Of a DNA stretch of 64,000 nt, positions 20,098 through 29,359 are shown in pieces. This DNA comes from an uncultured Bacillota bacterium (GTDB taxonomy: Bacteria > Bacillota > Clostridia > Peptostreptococcales > Anaerovoracaceae), in contig CAKMKG010000034.1 in the NCBI GenBank assembly GCA_927441425.1, forward strand, positions 1 to 64,000. The letters are read 5' to 3'. The notes below the pieces were generated by a model, which was given only the letters and a program-made list of their open reading frames with translations, did not search any database and was not told where the DNA came from. Position 1 is the stretch's first letter. Every line of letters begins with the position of its first letter. Position numbers and translations under genes: made by a program.

Positions 20098-22066
20098 AAT
20101 TTCAGCGATCAATATTGCATTTCTATATGTCGGCACCTTGATGGGTGCCGGTTTTGCTTCGGGCAGAGAAATTTGGCAATTCTTCGGTGTGTTTGATGCA
20201 AAGAGCTATCTGGCGATACTACTGATCACCTTGTTGTTTATGCTATTCGGAACAATGACGGTAAAAATCAGCGAAGCAATCCATACCACCGACCTGGGCA
20301 AAATTATTCTGCCCTTCAAAAATTCGCGTCTGGAGAATTTTTTCGGCTATGTCTTTGCGGTGATGTTGTTTATTGCTTATATTGTAATGACGGCTGCCGG
20401 CGGAGCTTTATTTCAGGAACAGTTTGGTTTGCATAGGGTCTTTGGAGGTCTCCTGCTGATGCTAATGGTTATCGCAACAACACTGGGTGGCTTTGAACGG
20501 ATATCAAAGAATTTTAAGTATATAATCCCGGTTTTACTGGGGATCGTTTTTTTGGTTTGCTTTGCTATCCTATTTCGGGAGCTGCCACCATCGGGGCTTT
20601 TTCCAGTGAGGATGGTAAGCCCCTTGACGCCAACTTGGTATGTATCGGCGGCGATTTATATCTCCTATAATATGCTGGCCGGTATCCCGATTCTGGCAAA
20701 CTGTACATACAACGCAAAAACATTCAAAGCCGCATTGACCGGTGCTGTTCTGGGAGGATTGATTCTAGGATTGGCGGCATTTGTCATGAATCTTGCCATG
20801 CTGACGGATGCGGGATTAACTTCAGCTAGCGTATTGCCTATACTGGCGCTCTCAGGGAAGCTGTCGGGCGGGGTTCGATGGATTTATGCGGTGTTGCTGC
20901 TGTTTGCCGTCTATGCGTCGGCTACCAGCAATTTTTATGGGGCTACAACAAAGATAAAGGAAGGAAAGCGTAAAAAGGGACTCATCCTTCTCGCTTGTGT
21001 GACTGGCTTTCTCTTAAGCCTGTTCGGCTTTGCAGACATTATAGCATTTGTTCTGCCCTTTCAAGGGTACTGCGGCCTTCTATTCCTTGTCGCCATGACA
21101 ATTCATTTTATCCGGATTATGATTGATGAAAGGAAGAATAAGGCGAAAACAATTGAAAAAGAGGAAAGAGACATGGAGACTAAGGAAAGATTTCAATTCT
21201 CAGGTGGAATCAAACGGATGACTGCCGGCAGTGGTGGAGAAGCATTGCTGATTTCCGGTACGGATAAGACTGCTCTTATCGACGCTGGTATGGCCTATTG
21301 CGGAGAAGCTTTGGTAAAAAATATAAAAAAGGAATTGGGGGAACGACCGCTTGATTATGTAATATTGACGCATACACACTATGATCACGTAGGTGGTCTG
21401 CCTTATTTAAGGAGAGCCTGGCCGGATTTGGTCTCTTTCGGTGCGTACCATGGGAAAAGAATTTTAGAGAAGGATTCTGCATTAAAACAGATTAAAATCC
21501 TCTCAGAGGTTGCATGGGGAAAATATCTTACACTTGAGAAAGCGCCTGAAGTGCTATTGGATGGATTAAAAATAGATCACGCCATTTGTGAAAAGGATGT
21601 TATTTCATTGGGAGACAAGGAGTTACATGTTTTTGAAACCCCTGGACATACCTCCTGTTCATTGACCTATTTACTTGAACCCGAAAAAATACTATTCCCA
21701 AGCGAAACATCAGGTGTTTATACCGGAAGCGGCCGGATGATACCAGGAATGCTGAAGAGCTATCGTGAAACAGTAAACGCCATTGAAAAATGCAGAAAAA
21801 TCAACGCAGAGCATATCATTGGAGCTCACTACGGACAGGTTTGGGAACTTGACACGGAAGCATACTGGGATTTGGCTGAGGCAACGGTTACTGATAACAT
21901 GAAATTTATATTAGAAAAGAAGAAAGACGGTGCATCATTTGAAGAAATACTGGAAGAATATACTAACGAGTTCTGGATAGATATGGTGGCGAATGAACAG
22001 CCGAAAGAAGCTTTCTTATTAAATGCTCAGCTTATGATTCACAATATTCTGAAGGAATTTCAGTAA
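20084..22066 (+). CDS. YkvI-like membrane protein fused to a metallo-beta-lactamase-fold hydrolase
   Basis: N-term FLYVGTLMGAGFASGREIWQFF (YkvI-like, multi-TM); C-term THTHYDHVGGLPYL and ETPGHTSCSLTYL (MBL); one uninterrupted ORF. Confidence 0.8.
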   Translation: MSKSRISAINIAFLYVGTLMGAGFASGREIWQFFGVFDAKSYLAILLITLLFMLFGTMTVKISEAIHTTDLGKIILPFKNSRLENFFGYVFAVMLFIAYIVMTAAGGALFQEQFGLHRVFGGLLLMLMVIATTLGGFERISKNFKYIIPVLLGIVFLVCFAILFRELPPSGLFPVRMVSPLTPTWYVSAAIYISYNMLAGIPILANCTYNAKTFKAALTGAVLGGLILGLAAFVMNLAMLTDAGLTSASVLPILALSGKLSGGVRWIYAVLLLFAVYASATSNFYGATTKIKEGKRKKGLILLACVTGFLLSLFGFADIIAFVLPFQGYCGLLFLVAMTIHFIRIMIDERKNKAKTIEKEERDMETKERFQFSGGIKRMTAGSGGEALLISGTDKTALIDAGMAYCGEALVKNIKKELGERPLDYVILTHTHYDHVGGLPYLRRAWPDLVSFGAYHGKRILEKDSALKQIKILSEVAWGKYLTLEKAPEVLLDGLKIDHAICEKDVISLGDKELHVFETPGHTSCSLTYLLEPEKILFPSETSGVYTGSGRMIPGMLKSYRETVNAIEKCRKINAEHIIGAHYGQVWELDTEAYWDLAEATVTDNMKFILEKKKDGASFEEILEEYTNEFWIDMVANEQPKEAFLLNAQLMIHNILKEFQ

Positions 22067-22190
22067 AGGATCATATTGATTTCACGTCATCAATATTATC
22101 TGAAAATTCATTGTATTTCAGCAATCTTATCTCTCATTGGTACGCTAAAAAAGTATACAAAATACAGCTGGCATTTTGCTGAAATACTAT

Positions 22191-22219
22191 TTGACAATAT
22201 ATTAACAATAAGTTAAAGT
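22191..22219 (+). promoter_or_regulatory. bcd-etfBA promoter overlapped by a Rex-like operator (22191-22208)
   Basis: TTGACA-17-TAAAGT; TTGACAA-tata-TTAACAA matches Rex consensus TTGTTAA-N4-TTAACAA at 12 of 14 fixed positions. Confidence 0.6.
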
Positions 22220-22368
22220 GTAAATTGTAGAATAAGACCAGTCTAATCCCTCGCCAAATATTTGAAACAAATTGTTGGCGAACTGATGCAACAAAATCGC
22301 GATTTGCAGATTTTGACTGCGAAATATGATGAAGACGAAAGCAATACAAAGTAGGAGGAGAATGAAAA

Positions 22369-23511
22369 ATGGATTTTAAACTATCAAAAACACATTTACT
22401 TCAGCAGGAATTATTCCGTAGATTTGCGGAAACTGAAATAAAACCAATTGCGGAAGAGATGGACGAATCAGAAGTGTTCGATTTGGAGCTTGTAAAGAAG
22501 CTTCTAAAATATGGACTCATGGGAATTCCATATTCAAGAGATTACGGCGGGGTAGGCGGCGATTATCTTGGTTATGCTCTTTGCATGGAAGAGATTTCTA
22601 AAGTTGACGCCAGCACAGGAATTACGATTTCCGTACACACTTCTCTTGCTTGTTCCTGCATCGACGGCTTTGGAACCGAAGAACAGAAGCAGAAATTCCT
22701 AAGACCGCTTGTTGACGGCTCCAAGGTAGGATGCTTTGGCTTGACTGAGCCGAATGCAGGTACAGATGCTGCGGGACAGCAGACGAAGGCTGTTTTAGAC
22801 GGAGATCATTACATCATCAATGGAACGAAAATATTCACAACCAATTCAGGATTTGCAGATACATTTGTAGTATTCGCTATGACTGATAAGTCGCTGGGAA
22901 CAAAAGGGATCTCCGCATTTGTAATCGACCGGGATATGCCTGGCGTTAAAGTCGGACAACAAATCAAAAGAATGGGTATCAGAGCTGCTTCCAACTGCGA
23001 AGTCAGTTATGAAAATGTTAAAGTTCCGGTAGCAAACCGTCTTGGAAAAGAAGGTGCTGGCTTTAAAATTGCGATGAAGGCGCTTGATGGCGGAAGAATT
23101 GGTATCGCTGCGCAATCAGTCGGTATCGCTCAGGGCGCATTAAACGAAGCAATCAAATATGTAAAAGAAAGAAAGCAGTTTGGAAAGAGAATTTCTTCCT
23201 TCCAGAACACACAGTTCAAGGTTGCTGAACTTCAGACAATGATTGATGCTGCAAGACTTATGACCTGGAGAGCTGCTGTTACAAAAGACGAAGGCGGAAA
23301 CTATGGGCCTGAAGCAGCAATGGCAAAATTGTTTGCCTCCGAAATGGTGAACGATGTAACAAGAGCTTGCGTGCAGCTCATGGGTGGCTATGGCTATTGC
23401 AGAGAATATCCAGTAGAGCGAATGATGAGAGACGCGAAGATTACCGAGATTTACGAAGGTACATCCGAAGCGATGAAGATGGTTATTGCCGGCTCGATGA
23501 AGATCAGCTAA
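22369..23511 (+). CDS. bcd: Butyryl-CoA/short-chain acyl-CoA dehydrogenase
   Basis: GCFGLTEPNAGTDAAGQQT; MGGYGYCREYPVERMMRDAKITEIYEGTSE; next to etfBA. Confidence 0.93.
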   Translation: MDFKLSKTHLLQQELFRRFAETEIKPIAEEMDESEVFDLELVKKLLKYGLMGIPYSRDYGGVGGDYLGYALCMEEISKVDASTGITISVHTSLACSCIDGFGTEEQKQKFLRPLVDGSKVGCFGLTEPNAGTDAAGQQTKAVLDGDHYIINGTKIFTTNSGFADTFVVFAMTDKSLGTKGISAFVIDRDMPGVKVGQQIKRMGIRAASNCEVSYENVKVPVANRLGKEGAGFKIAMKALDGGRIGIAAQSVGIAQGALNEAIKYVKERKQFGKRISSFQNTQFKVAELQTMIDAARLMTWRAAVTKDEGGNYGPEAAMAKLFASEMVNDVTRACVQLMGGYGYCREYPVERMMRDAKITEIYEGTSEAMKMVIAGSMKIS

Positions 23512-23535
23512 ACAGAATTCGAAAGGAGAAATAAG

Positions 23536-24324
23536 ATGAAAATCGTTGTATGTATAAAACAAGTACCAGATACCAATGAAGTGAAGCTCGATCCGGTTAC
23601 AAATACACTGATCCGAGAAGGAGTACCGAGCATCATTAATCACGATGACAAATCGGGAATCGAGGCCGCACTGCAGCTGAAAGAGAAAGTGGGCGGAACC
23701 GTTACCGTAGTTTGTATGGGACCTCCTCAGGCAGACGTAGCACTCCGAGAAGCACTTGCTATGGGCTGCGATGAAGCAGTACTGGTATCCGCAAGAGAAT
23801 TCGGCGGATCCGATACATGGGCAACCGCAGTGATCATTGCTGCAGCTCTGAATAAGATCGGATACGATCTGGTTATCACCGGCCGTCAGGCCATCGATGG
23901 AGATACCGCACAGGTTGGACCGCAGATTGCAGAAAACCTTCAGATTCCGCAGGTATCCTATGCAGAAGAAATCGACGTTGAAGGCGACAGCATTATCGTC
24001 AAGAGACAGTTTGAGGATCGATATCATATCATTGAAGTAAAGACTCCTTGTCTGTTAACTGCACTTCAGGAATTGGCAGCTCCAAGGTACATGCATGCCA
24101 GAGGTGTTGTGGAAGCATATGAAAAAGAAATCAAAGTATTTGGATATGAAGATCTGAAGGATTCCCTCAAGCTGGAAGATATCGGCTTAAAGGGTTCCCC
24201 AACCAATGTATTCAAGTCCTTTACGAAACAAGCAAAGGGCGTGGGAACGCTGCATGCAGACTTAAGTGTGGATGAAGCTGTTAAAGTTATCATCGATAAA
24301 ATGGAAGAAAGACATATCATCTAA
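23536..24324 (+). CDS. etfB: Electron transfer flavoprotein beta subunit
   Basis: MKIVVCIKQVPDTNEVKLDP; ITGRQAIDGDTAQVGPQIAE. Confidence 0.96.
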   Translation: MKIVVCIKQVPDTNEVKLDPVTNTLIREGVPSIINHDDKSGIEAALQLKEKVGGTVTVVCMGPPQADVALREALAMGCDEAVLVSAREFGGSDTWATAVIIAAALNKIGYDLVITGRQAIDGDTAQVGPQIAENLQIPQVSYAEEIDVEGDSIIVKRQFEDRYHIIEVKTPCLLTALQELAAPRYMHARGVVEAYEKEIKVFGYEDLKDSLKLEDIGLKGSPTNVFKSFTKQAKGVGTLHADLSVDEAVKVIIDKMEERHII

Positions 24325-24345
24325 TAGATTGGAGGAAACCTTAAA

Positions 24346-25371
24346 ATGAGTAAAGATATTTATGTAATCGTTGAGCAGAGAGACGGCCATATTGCCAAGG
24401 TTGGTCTGGAACTGATCGGAGAAGCTACAAAGCTAGCTGCTGATTTAGGCCAGAAGGTAGTTGGTGTCCTGCTGGGAGATAATATCAAAGACAAGGCACA
24501 AAACCTCATCGCGTACGGTGCAGATGCGGTTGTATATGTAGAGGACCCAATCCTTGCTGAATATGTTACAGAGCCTTATGCAAAAGCGCTGACCGCTGTG
24601 TTCAAGGAATGTGACCCGGAAATCGTGCTGTTCGGAGCTACTTCCATCGGAAGAGACCTTGCTCCAAGAGTAGCATCCAGAATTCATACTGGACTTACCG
24701 CTGACTGTACTAAGCTCGACATCGACGTATTCAAGGCAAATGAAGAGGATCCCGGTCAAAAGTTGTTGTTCATGACGCGTCCTGCATTTGGAGGAAACAT
24801 CATGGCTACCATCCTGTGCAAAAACCACAGACCTCAGATGGCAACGGTAAGACCAGGGGTTATGAAGAGACTGGACAAGGATACATCTAGAAAAGGTGAA
24901 ATCAAAGAAATCAAGGTTGCCTTTGTACCTTCTGATATGAACGTTAAAATCAGAGAAGTTGTGAAGGAAACCCATAAGAAGTCAGATATCACCGAAGCCA
25001 AAGTTCTGGTATCCGGCGGACGAGGGATCGGAGGTCCTGATTTCTTCGGTACATTGAAAGAGCTTGCAGAGGTTCTGGGCGGAGATATCTCCTCCTCAAG
25101 AGCCAACGTAGATGCCGGTTGGGCAGCAAAAGACAGACAGGTTGGACAGACAGGAAAAACGGTAAGACCTGACCTGTATCTTGCCTGTGGTATCTCCGGT
25201 GCGATCCAGCACGTTGCCGGTATGGAAGGATCCGAGTGCGTTATCGCGATCAATAAGAACGATACGGCACCGATCTTTGATGTAGCTGACATTGGTATCA
25301 TTGGAGACGTAAAGGTAATCATTCCAAAGCTGACGGATGCATTGAAGAAATATAAAGCTGCAAACGAATAG
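24346..25371 (+). CDS. etfA: Electron transfer flavoprotein alpha subunit
   Basis: LVSGGRGIGGPDFFGTLKELAEVLGG; YLACGISGAIQHVAGMEGSECVIAIN. Confidence 0.96.
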   Translation: MSKDIYVIVEQRDGHIAKVGLELIGEATKLAADLGQKVVGVLLGDNIKDKAQNLIAYGADAVVYVEDPILAEYVTEPYAKALTAVFKECDPEIVLFGATSIGRDLAPRVASRIHTGLTADCTKLDIDVFKANEEDPGQKLLFMTRPAFGGNIMATILCKNHRPQMATVRPGVMKRLDKDTSRKGEIKEIKVAFVPSDMNVKIREVVKETHKKSDITEAKVLVSGGRGIGGPDFFGTLKELAEVLGGDISSSRANVDAGWAAKDRQVGQTGKTVRPDLYLACGISGAIQHVAGMEGSECVIAINKNDTAPIFDVADIGIIGDVKVIIPKLTDALKKYKAANE

Positions 25372-25395
25372 TCGTTGAAAAACTAATGGATTAAG

Positions 25396-25433
25396 TAAAA
25401 AAAATAGTGTCGCGTACGACACTATTTTTTTTA
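25396..25433. terminator. Bidirectional intrinsic terminator
   Basis: AAAAAAATAGTGTCG-cg-(T)ACGACACTATTTTTTTT. Confidence 0.9.
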
Positions 25434-25679
25434 TCGTCTTCTTGGTCTGTGCGGTTTGTCATCATCGAAGATTTCACAGATCTCATCACAAACATCGCCG
25501 GTATCACTTGTCACTTCCCCGCAGTTTTCCAATGTATCACATTCCCTGATCTGATTGGGGAAGAGTGATGGGAAGGTGCCGCAGATAGCGGATACCTGAG
25601 GAGTCAATTGAACGAAGCCTGTTGATAAAACGCAAAGCTGGACCGGAACGACAATCTTCTTTTCACAGGAAACACATTG
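25431..25679 (-). pseudogene. 5'-truncated Cys-rich (putative spore-coat-type) gene fragment
   Basis: Open frame without ATG: CVSCEKKIVVPVQLCVLSTGFVQLTPQVSAICGTFPSLFPNQIRECDTLENCGEVTSDTGDVCDEICEIFDDDKPHRPRRR*; in-frame stops immediately upstream; abuts the recombinase gene. Confidence 0.6.
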
Positions 25680-25729
25680 TTATCATAGTTTGGTGAGGGG
25701 GTGCGAAGCTAACATATTCGAATTAGCGC

Positions 25730-27322
25730 TTAAAAATTCCAATTAATCGTGATCTGCTGAGGTTCGCCTTTATTACGTTTATAGATATAAATGGATTCTA
25801 CCAACTGATTTATCATGTCTTGCGTCAAAATGGATATGATTTTGAAATGGTTCAGAATGTCAGATAAGCAAGTAGGGTTCACTTCCTGATCTTCCATTAT
25901 TGAGATTTCCGCTGTGATATCAAACATTCGCTGATACAGGAATTCTGATTCCATTTCCACCTTTTTCAGAAGTGCGAAATATTTTGCATGGGGTATGATT
26001 CCCTCCAGTTTGTCAGAATAAAGAATCTCTTTTTTTCTACCCAATGAGACTGACCGTTCCTGCAGGGAGTTCAATTCTGACTGCAAACGCGCCGCCCTTG
26101 CACGAGGATTCCTAGGATTGAAATCGATATGATCGAATAGGTATTTTTCATCGAAAAAGAGACTGGCCAGAGAATTGATTTGATTGAGCAAAACCTCTTC
26201 CAGCTTTGAAACTTCAATTCTTGCGCCTGCACAGGCGTCTTTTGATAAGTTGTGTTTGGAGCAGCATAGATAGGTGGTCTTCCTATGTCCTGATCTTCCT
26301 CCAGAGGAGACAAGCTTCGATCCACATTCACCGCAATAGACCTTTCCCGCAGTTAAATGATGATTCTGTCTGGCAGCAGGAACCCGACATCTTGAAAGAA
26401 GTATTTTTTGAACGGCATCCCAGGTTTCAGCATCGATGATGGGATCATGACAATCAGGAATTATGATCCAATCCGATTTCGGTATGCGGAGCAGCTTTTT
26501 GCTTTTATAGCTTGCTTTTTTATATTTACCCTGGATCAAATAACCCATATAGGTTTGATTATGTAAGATGGCAGATATCGTGGATGGTGTCCACAAATAC
26601 CGTTTGGAAGTATGATTAACCGGATTAGGATTGATTTTTTCACCCCGTAGCTGCTTATAGGAAAGGGGATTCGGGATAAGTCTGGCATTCAATTCCTTGG
26701 CGATTTTAATAATTCCACAGCCATTCCGATACCATCTGAAAATTTCTTTTACAATTTCTGAAGCCTCTGGATCAATCACGAGCGCATTTTTGTTATTCGG
26801 ATCCTTGCAATAACCGTATGGGGCCCAGGAGCCTATGAATTCAGCATTTCGTCTTTTCGTATTCAGGGCCGAGATGATGTTTTCCGATAGATCTGAAAGG
26901 TACCATTCATCCACCAGAGAATTAATCTGGGATGCCTTTCGTGCTGAACGGCTAACGACCCCTGTGTCTATATTGTCTAATACTGCAACAAATCGAATCT
27001 GTTTCTCGGCAAAAAGGCCATGGATATATTTTTCCACATATTCGATATCCCGGGCAAAACGAGCTTGCTTTTTACATAGTACAATGTTGAAACGGCCAAG
27101 GAAAGAATCGGTGATCAGCCGATTGAACGCGGGGCGATCCCGGTCTGAGCCACTGTAGTCCTCGTCAATATAAAAATCATAAATGGACCAATTCCTTTCC
27201 AAGGCATAGGTCTCCAGCAAGGATTTTTGATTTTTTATACTTTCGCTTTCCGTTTTATCAAAAGCCTTGTCCAAGTCTTCCTTACTCAGGCGGCAGTATA
27301 CTGCAACAAGATTTGCCTTCAA
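25730..27322 (-). CDS. Large serine recombinase (resolvase + recombinase domain + Zn ribbon)
   Basis: AVYCRLSKEDLDKAF, DEDYSGSDRDRPAFNRLI, YCGECGSKLVSSGGRSGHRKTTYLCCSKH; TTG start with SD aaaggtgg. Confidence 0.95.
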   Translation of the reverse strand: MKANLVAVYCRLSKEDLDKAFDKTESESIKNQKSLLETYALERNWSIYDFYIDEDYSGSDRDRPAFNRLITDSFLGRFNIVLCKKQARFARDIEYVEKYIHGLFAEKQIRFVAVLDNIDTGVVSRSARKASQINSLVDEWYLSDLSENIISALNTKRRNAEFIGSWAPYGYCKDPNNKNALVIDPEASEIVKEIFRWYRNGCGIIKIAKELNARLIPNPLSYKQLRGEKINPNPVNHTSKRYLWTPSTISAILHNQTYMGYLIQGKYKKASYKSKKLLRIPKSDWIIIPDCHDPIIDAETWDAVQKILLSRCRVPAARQNHHLTAGKVYCGECGSKLVSSGGRSGHRKTTYLCCSKHNLSKDACAGARIEVSKLEEVLLNQINSLASLFFDEKYLFDHIDFNPRNPRARAARLQSELNSLQERSVSLGRKKEILYSDKLEGIIPHAKYFALLKKVEMESEFLYQRMFDITAEISIMEDQEVNPTCLSDILNHFKIISILTQDMINQLVESIYIYKRNKGEPQQITINWNF

Positions 27323-27346
27323 AATTAGATTCCACCTTTCTCGTAC

Positions 27347-27463
27347 TTAGCTGGAGCGTTTCAAGTCCACCTTGATGATTTTGATTATTTGATTCAAGTA
27401 GTTGGTTTTCCGTTCTGTTTCTGTACTTTTAAAGAATTCGGTGATTGTATACCTAATTTTCAT
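27347..27463 (-). CDS. Small 38-aa ORF upstream of the serine recombinase
   Basis: MKIRYTITEFFKSTETERKTNYLNQIIKIIKVDLKRSS, SD ggaagg 5' of the ATG; below the ORF-track length cutoff. Confidence 0.45.
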   Translation of the reverse strand: MKIRYTITEFFKSTETERKTNYLNQIIKIIKVDLKRSS

Positions 27464-27585
27464 AGTTCGTATCCTTCCTAAAAAATTACAAAGCTACGCT
27501 TTTAATTCTTATTACTAAACTAAATTAATAAATTCTATGCTATAATGAATCGAATCATAACAATGGAAAAGAATAGGGAGTAGCA

Positions 27586-28044
27586 ATGCGTAAAGTTTTA
27601 ATCGACGCAGACGGATGTCCGGTGGTAGACAGCACCATAAAAATTGCAGGGGAGTATCAGTGGAAATGTATCATCCTGTGCGACACTTCTCATTTTTTTG
27701 AAAGAGAGGGGGCTGAGACCATCACAGTCTCTAAAGGCCCTGACAGCGTGGATTTTGTTCTAGTAAATATGCTGGAAGAGGGAGATGTGGTCGTTACACA
27801 AGATTATGGCCTAGCTGCTATGTGTATGGCCAGAAGAGCGATACCCATCAATCAGGACGGACGGATATATGACCATAACAACATTGAGGGCTTACTGATG
27901 GCCCGTCATGAGGCAAAGAAAATAAGAAATGCCGGGGGACGACTGAAGGGTAATAAAAAAAGATCAGCCTTTATGAACGATGCTTTTGAAGAGAAATTCA
28001 GAATGATGATGGATGAGCTTTCTGTAAAAAACAATGATTGGTAA
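27586..28044 (+). CDS. YaiI/YqxD family protein (UPF0178, DUF188)
   Basis: MRKVLIDADGCPVVD; VVTQDYGLAAMCMARRAIPINQDGRIYD; extended -10 TGcTATAAT at 27538-27546. Confidence 0.92.
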   Translation: MRKVLIDADGCPVVDSTIKIAGEYQWKCIILCDTSHFFEREGAETITVSKGPDSVDFVLVNMLEEGDVVVTQDYGLAAMCMARRAIPINQDGRIYDHNNIEGLLMARHEAKKIRNAGGRLKGNKKRSAFMNDAFEEKFRMMMDELSVKNNDW

Positions 28045-28090
28045 TGATTGTCTTTTCAGACCATGGGTATCAACAATTTGAGGTGATTAT

Positions 28091-29359
28091 ATGCTAAAAG
28101 AGAGAATAGCCAATACTGCAAAAATGCTAAAGTATTATTTGAAACATATTAATTGGACGAAAAGGAAACAGATTGCTTTGATCATTTTGATCATATCAGT
28201 TTTTTTCTTCATTTTTTTATTAAGCAGAGGTAATAGTGGCGATGCGGCAACTTTTACCGTACAGTCACAGAAGTATGAGGAGAAAATCGTAGCAGTGGGA
28301 CAGCTTCAGCTGGCCAAGGAGACAACACTGATCTCAGAGGTGAGCGGTGAGATTTTAACGATTGGAGCCGAAGAAGGAGATATTATTTCGGCAGATTCCA
28401 TTATCATATCCATCAATGATTCTGATCAGAATTTCCAACTGGAGCAAAAAAAAGCCTCATACGTGAATGCAGAAGCTTCCTATCAGTATCTGGTAGACTT
28501 TGACTATGCATCGGCTAAGCAAGAGCTGGTCAGTCAGACTTCAAAAAAAGAACAAACCCAAAAGTCCTATGAGTCTGCAGGCAGTCTGTATCAAGAAGGA
28601 GCGTTGTCCCAGATAGATTTCTTGGAGTATAAATCGGATTATGAGGCAGCATTGGCAGCTTGGAACACCGCCAGGCTCAAGGTCCAGTCACTTGAGGAAG
28701 GCGGCTCCCTGAGAAGTTCCGCCGGTGCACAACTTCAAAGTGCGAAGACTTCCTACGAAGGTGCCCTAAATGATCAAAAAAAATATCAAATCACAGTGCC
28801 ATGGAACTCCGTATTATTGAAAACCTATGTGAGCGAGCATGATTATATTCAACCCGGTGAACCGCTTGCAGAAATTGGGCAAGCGGGAAGCTACCATGTA
28901 ATCACGGAATTAGACGAAAAGTATTTCCCGTACCTAGAAAAAGGTATGAAGGCAATGATTTCTTTGGGTGATTCCGGAAATAGGAATGGAGCAGAGGGCA
29001 TCGTTGATGTGATATCTCCAAAAATCAATAATGAAACCGGAACCTTCGAGGTAACGATCGCAATACCGGCCGAATTCCGCTATCAGGCTTCCGATTTGAC
29101 TGTGAATGTAGAAATTATGGTAATTGAAAAAAAGAATGCCATTGTAATTCCTGAGGATTATCTTATTGAGGGAGATTCCTATGTATACCTATATCAAAAC
29201 GGAAAGGCTGTTAAGGCTGAAGTCAAATATGAAAACGGATTATCATCCAAGCTTCTAATTACAGAAGGCTTAAAAGATGGAGATATCATCATAATGCCCG
29301 ATGCCCCGATTCAGGACGGCAACACGGTGAAAATCAATAAAGGAGATGGGGCTTCTTGA
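28091..29359 (+). CDS. Efflux periplasmic-adaptor-type (HlyD/MacA-like) protein
   Basis: Single N-terminal TM, coiled-coil region, LLKTYVSEHDYIQPGEPLAEIG barrel-sandwich motif. Confidence 0.85.
   Translation: MLKERIANTAKMLKYYLKHINWTKRKQIALIILIISVFFFIFLLSRGNSGDAATFTVQSQKYEEKIVAVGQLQLAKETTLISEVSGEILTIGAEEGDIISADSIIISINDSDQNFQLEQKKASYVNAEASYQYLVDFDYASAKQELVSQTSKKEQTQKSYESAGSLYQEGALSQIDFLEYKSDYEAALAAWNTARLKVQSLEEGGSLRSSAGAQLQSAKTSYEGALNDQKKYQITVPWNSVLLKTYVSEHDYIQPGEPLAEIGQAGSYHVITELDEKYFPYLEKGMKAMISLGDSGNRNGAEGIVDVISPKINNETGTFEVTIAIPAEFRYQASDLTVNVEIMVIEKKNAIVIPEDYLIEGDSYVYLYQNGKAVKAEVKYENGLSSKLLITEGLKDGDIIIMPDAPIQDGNTVKINKGDGAS

Noticed and set aside
23140-24027. 295-aa minus-strand ORF antisense to bcd/etfB
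   Set aside because: Lies opposite two certain genes; low-complexity Cys/His/Ser-rich translation typical of antisense shadow frames; no SD or family motif.
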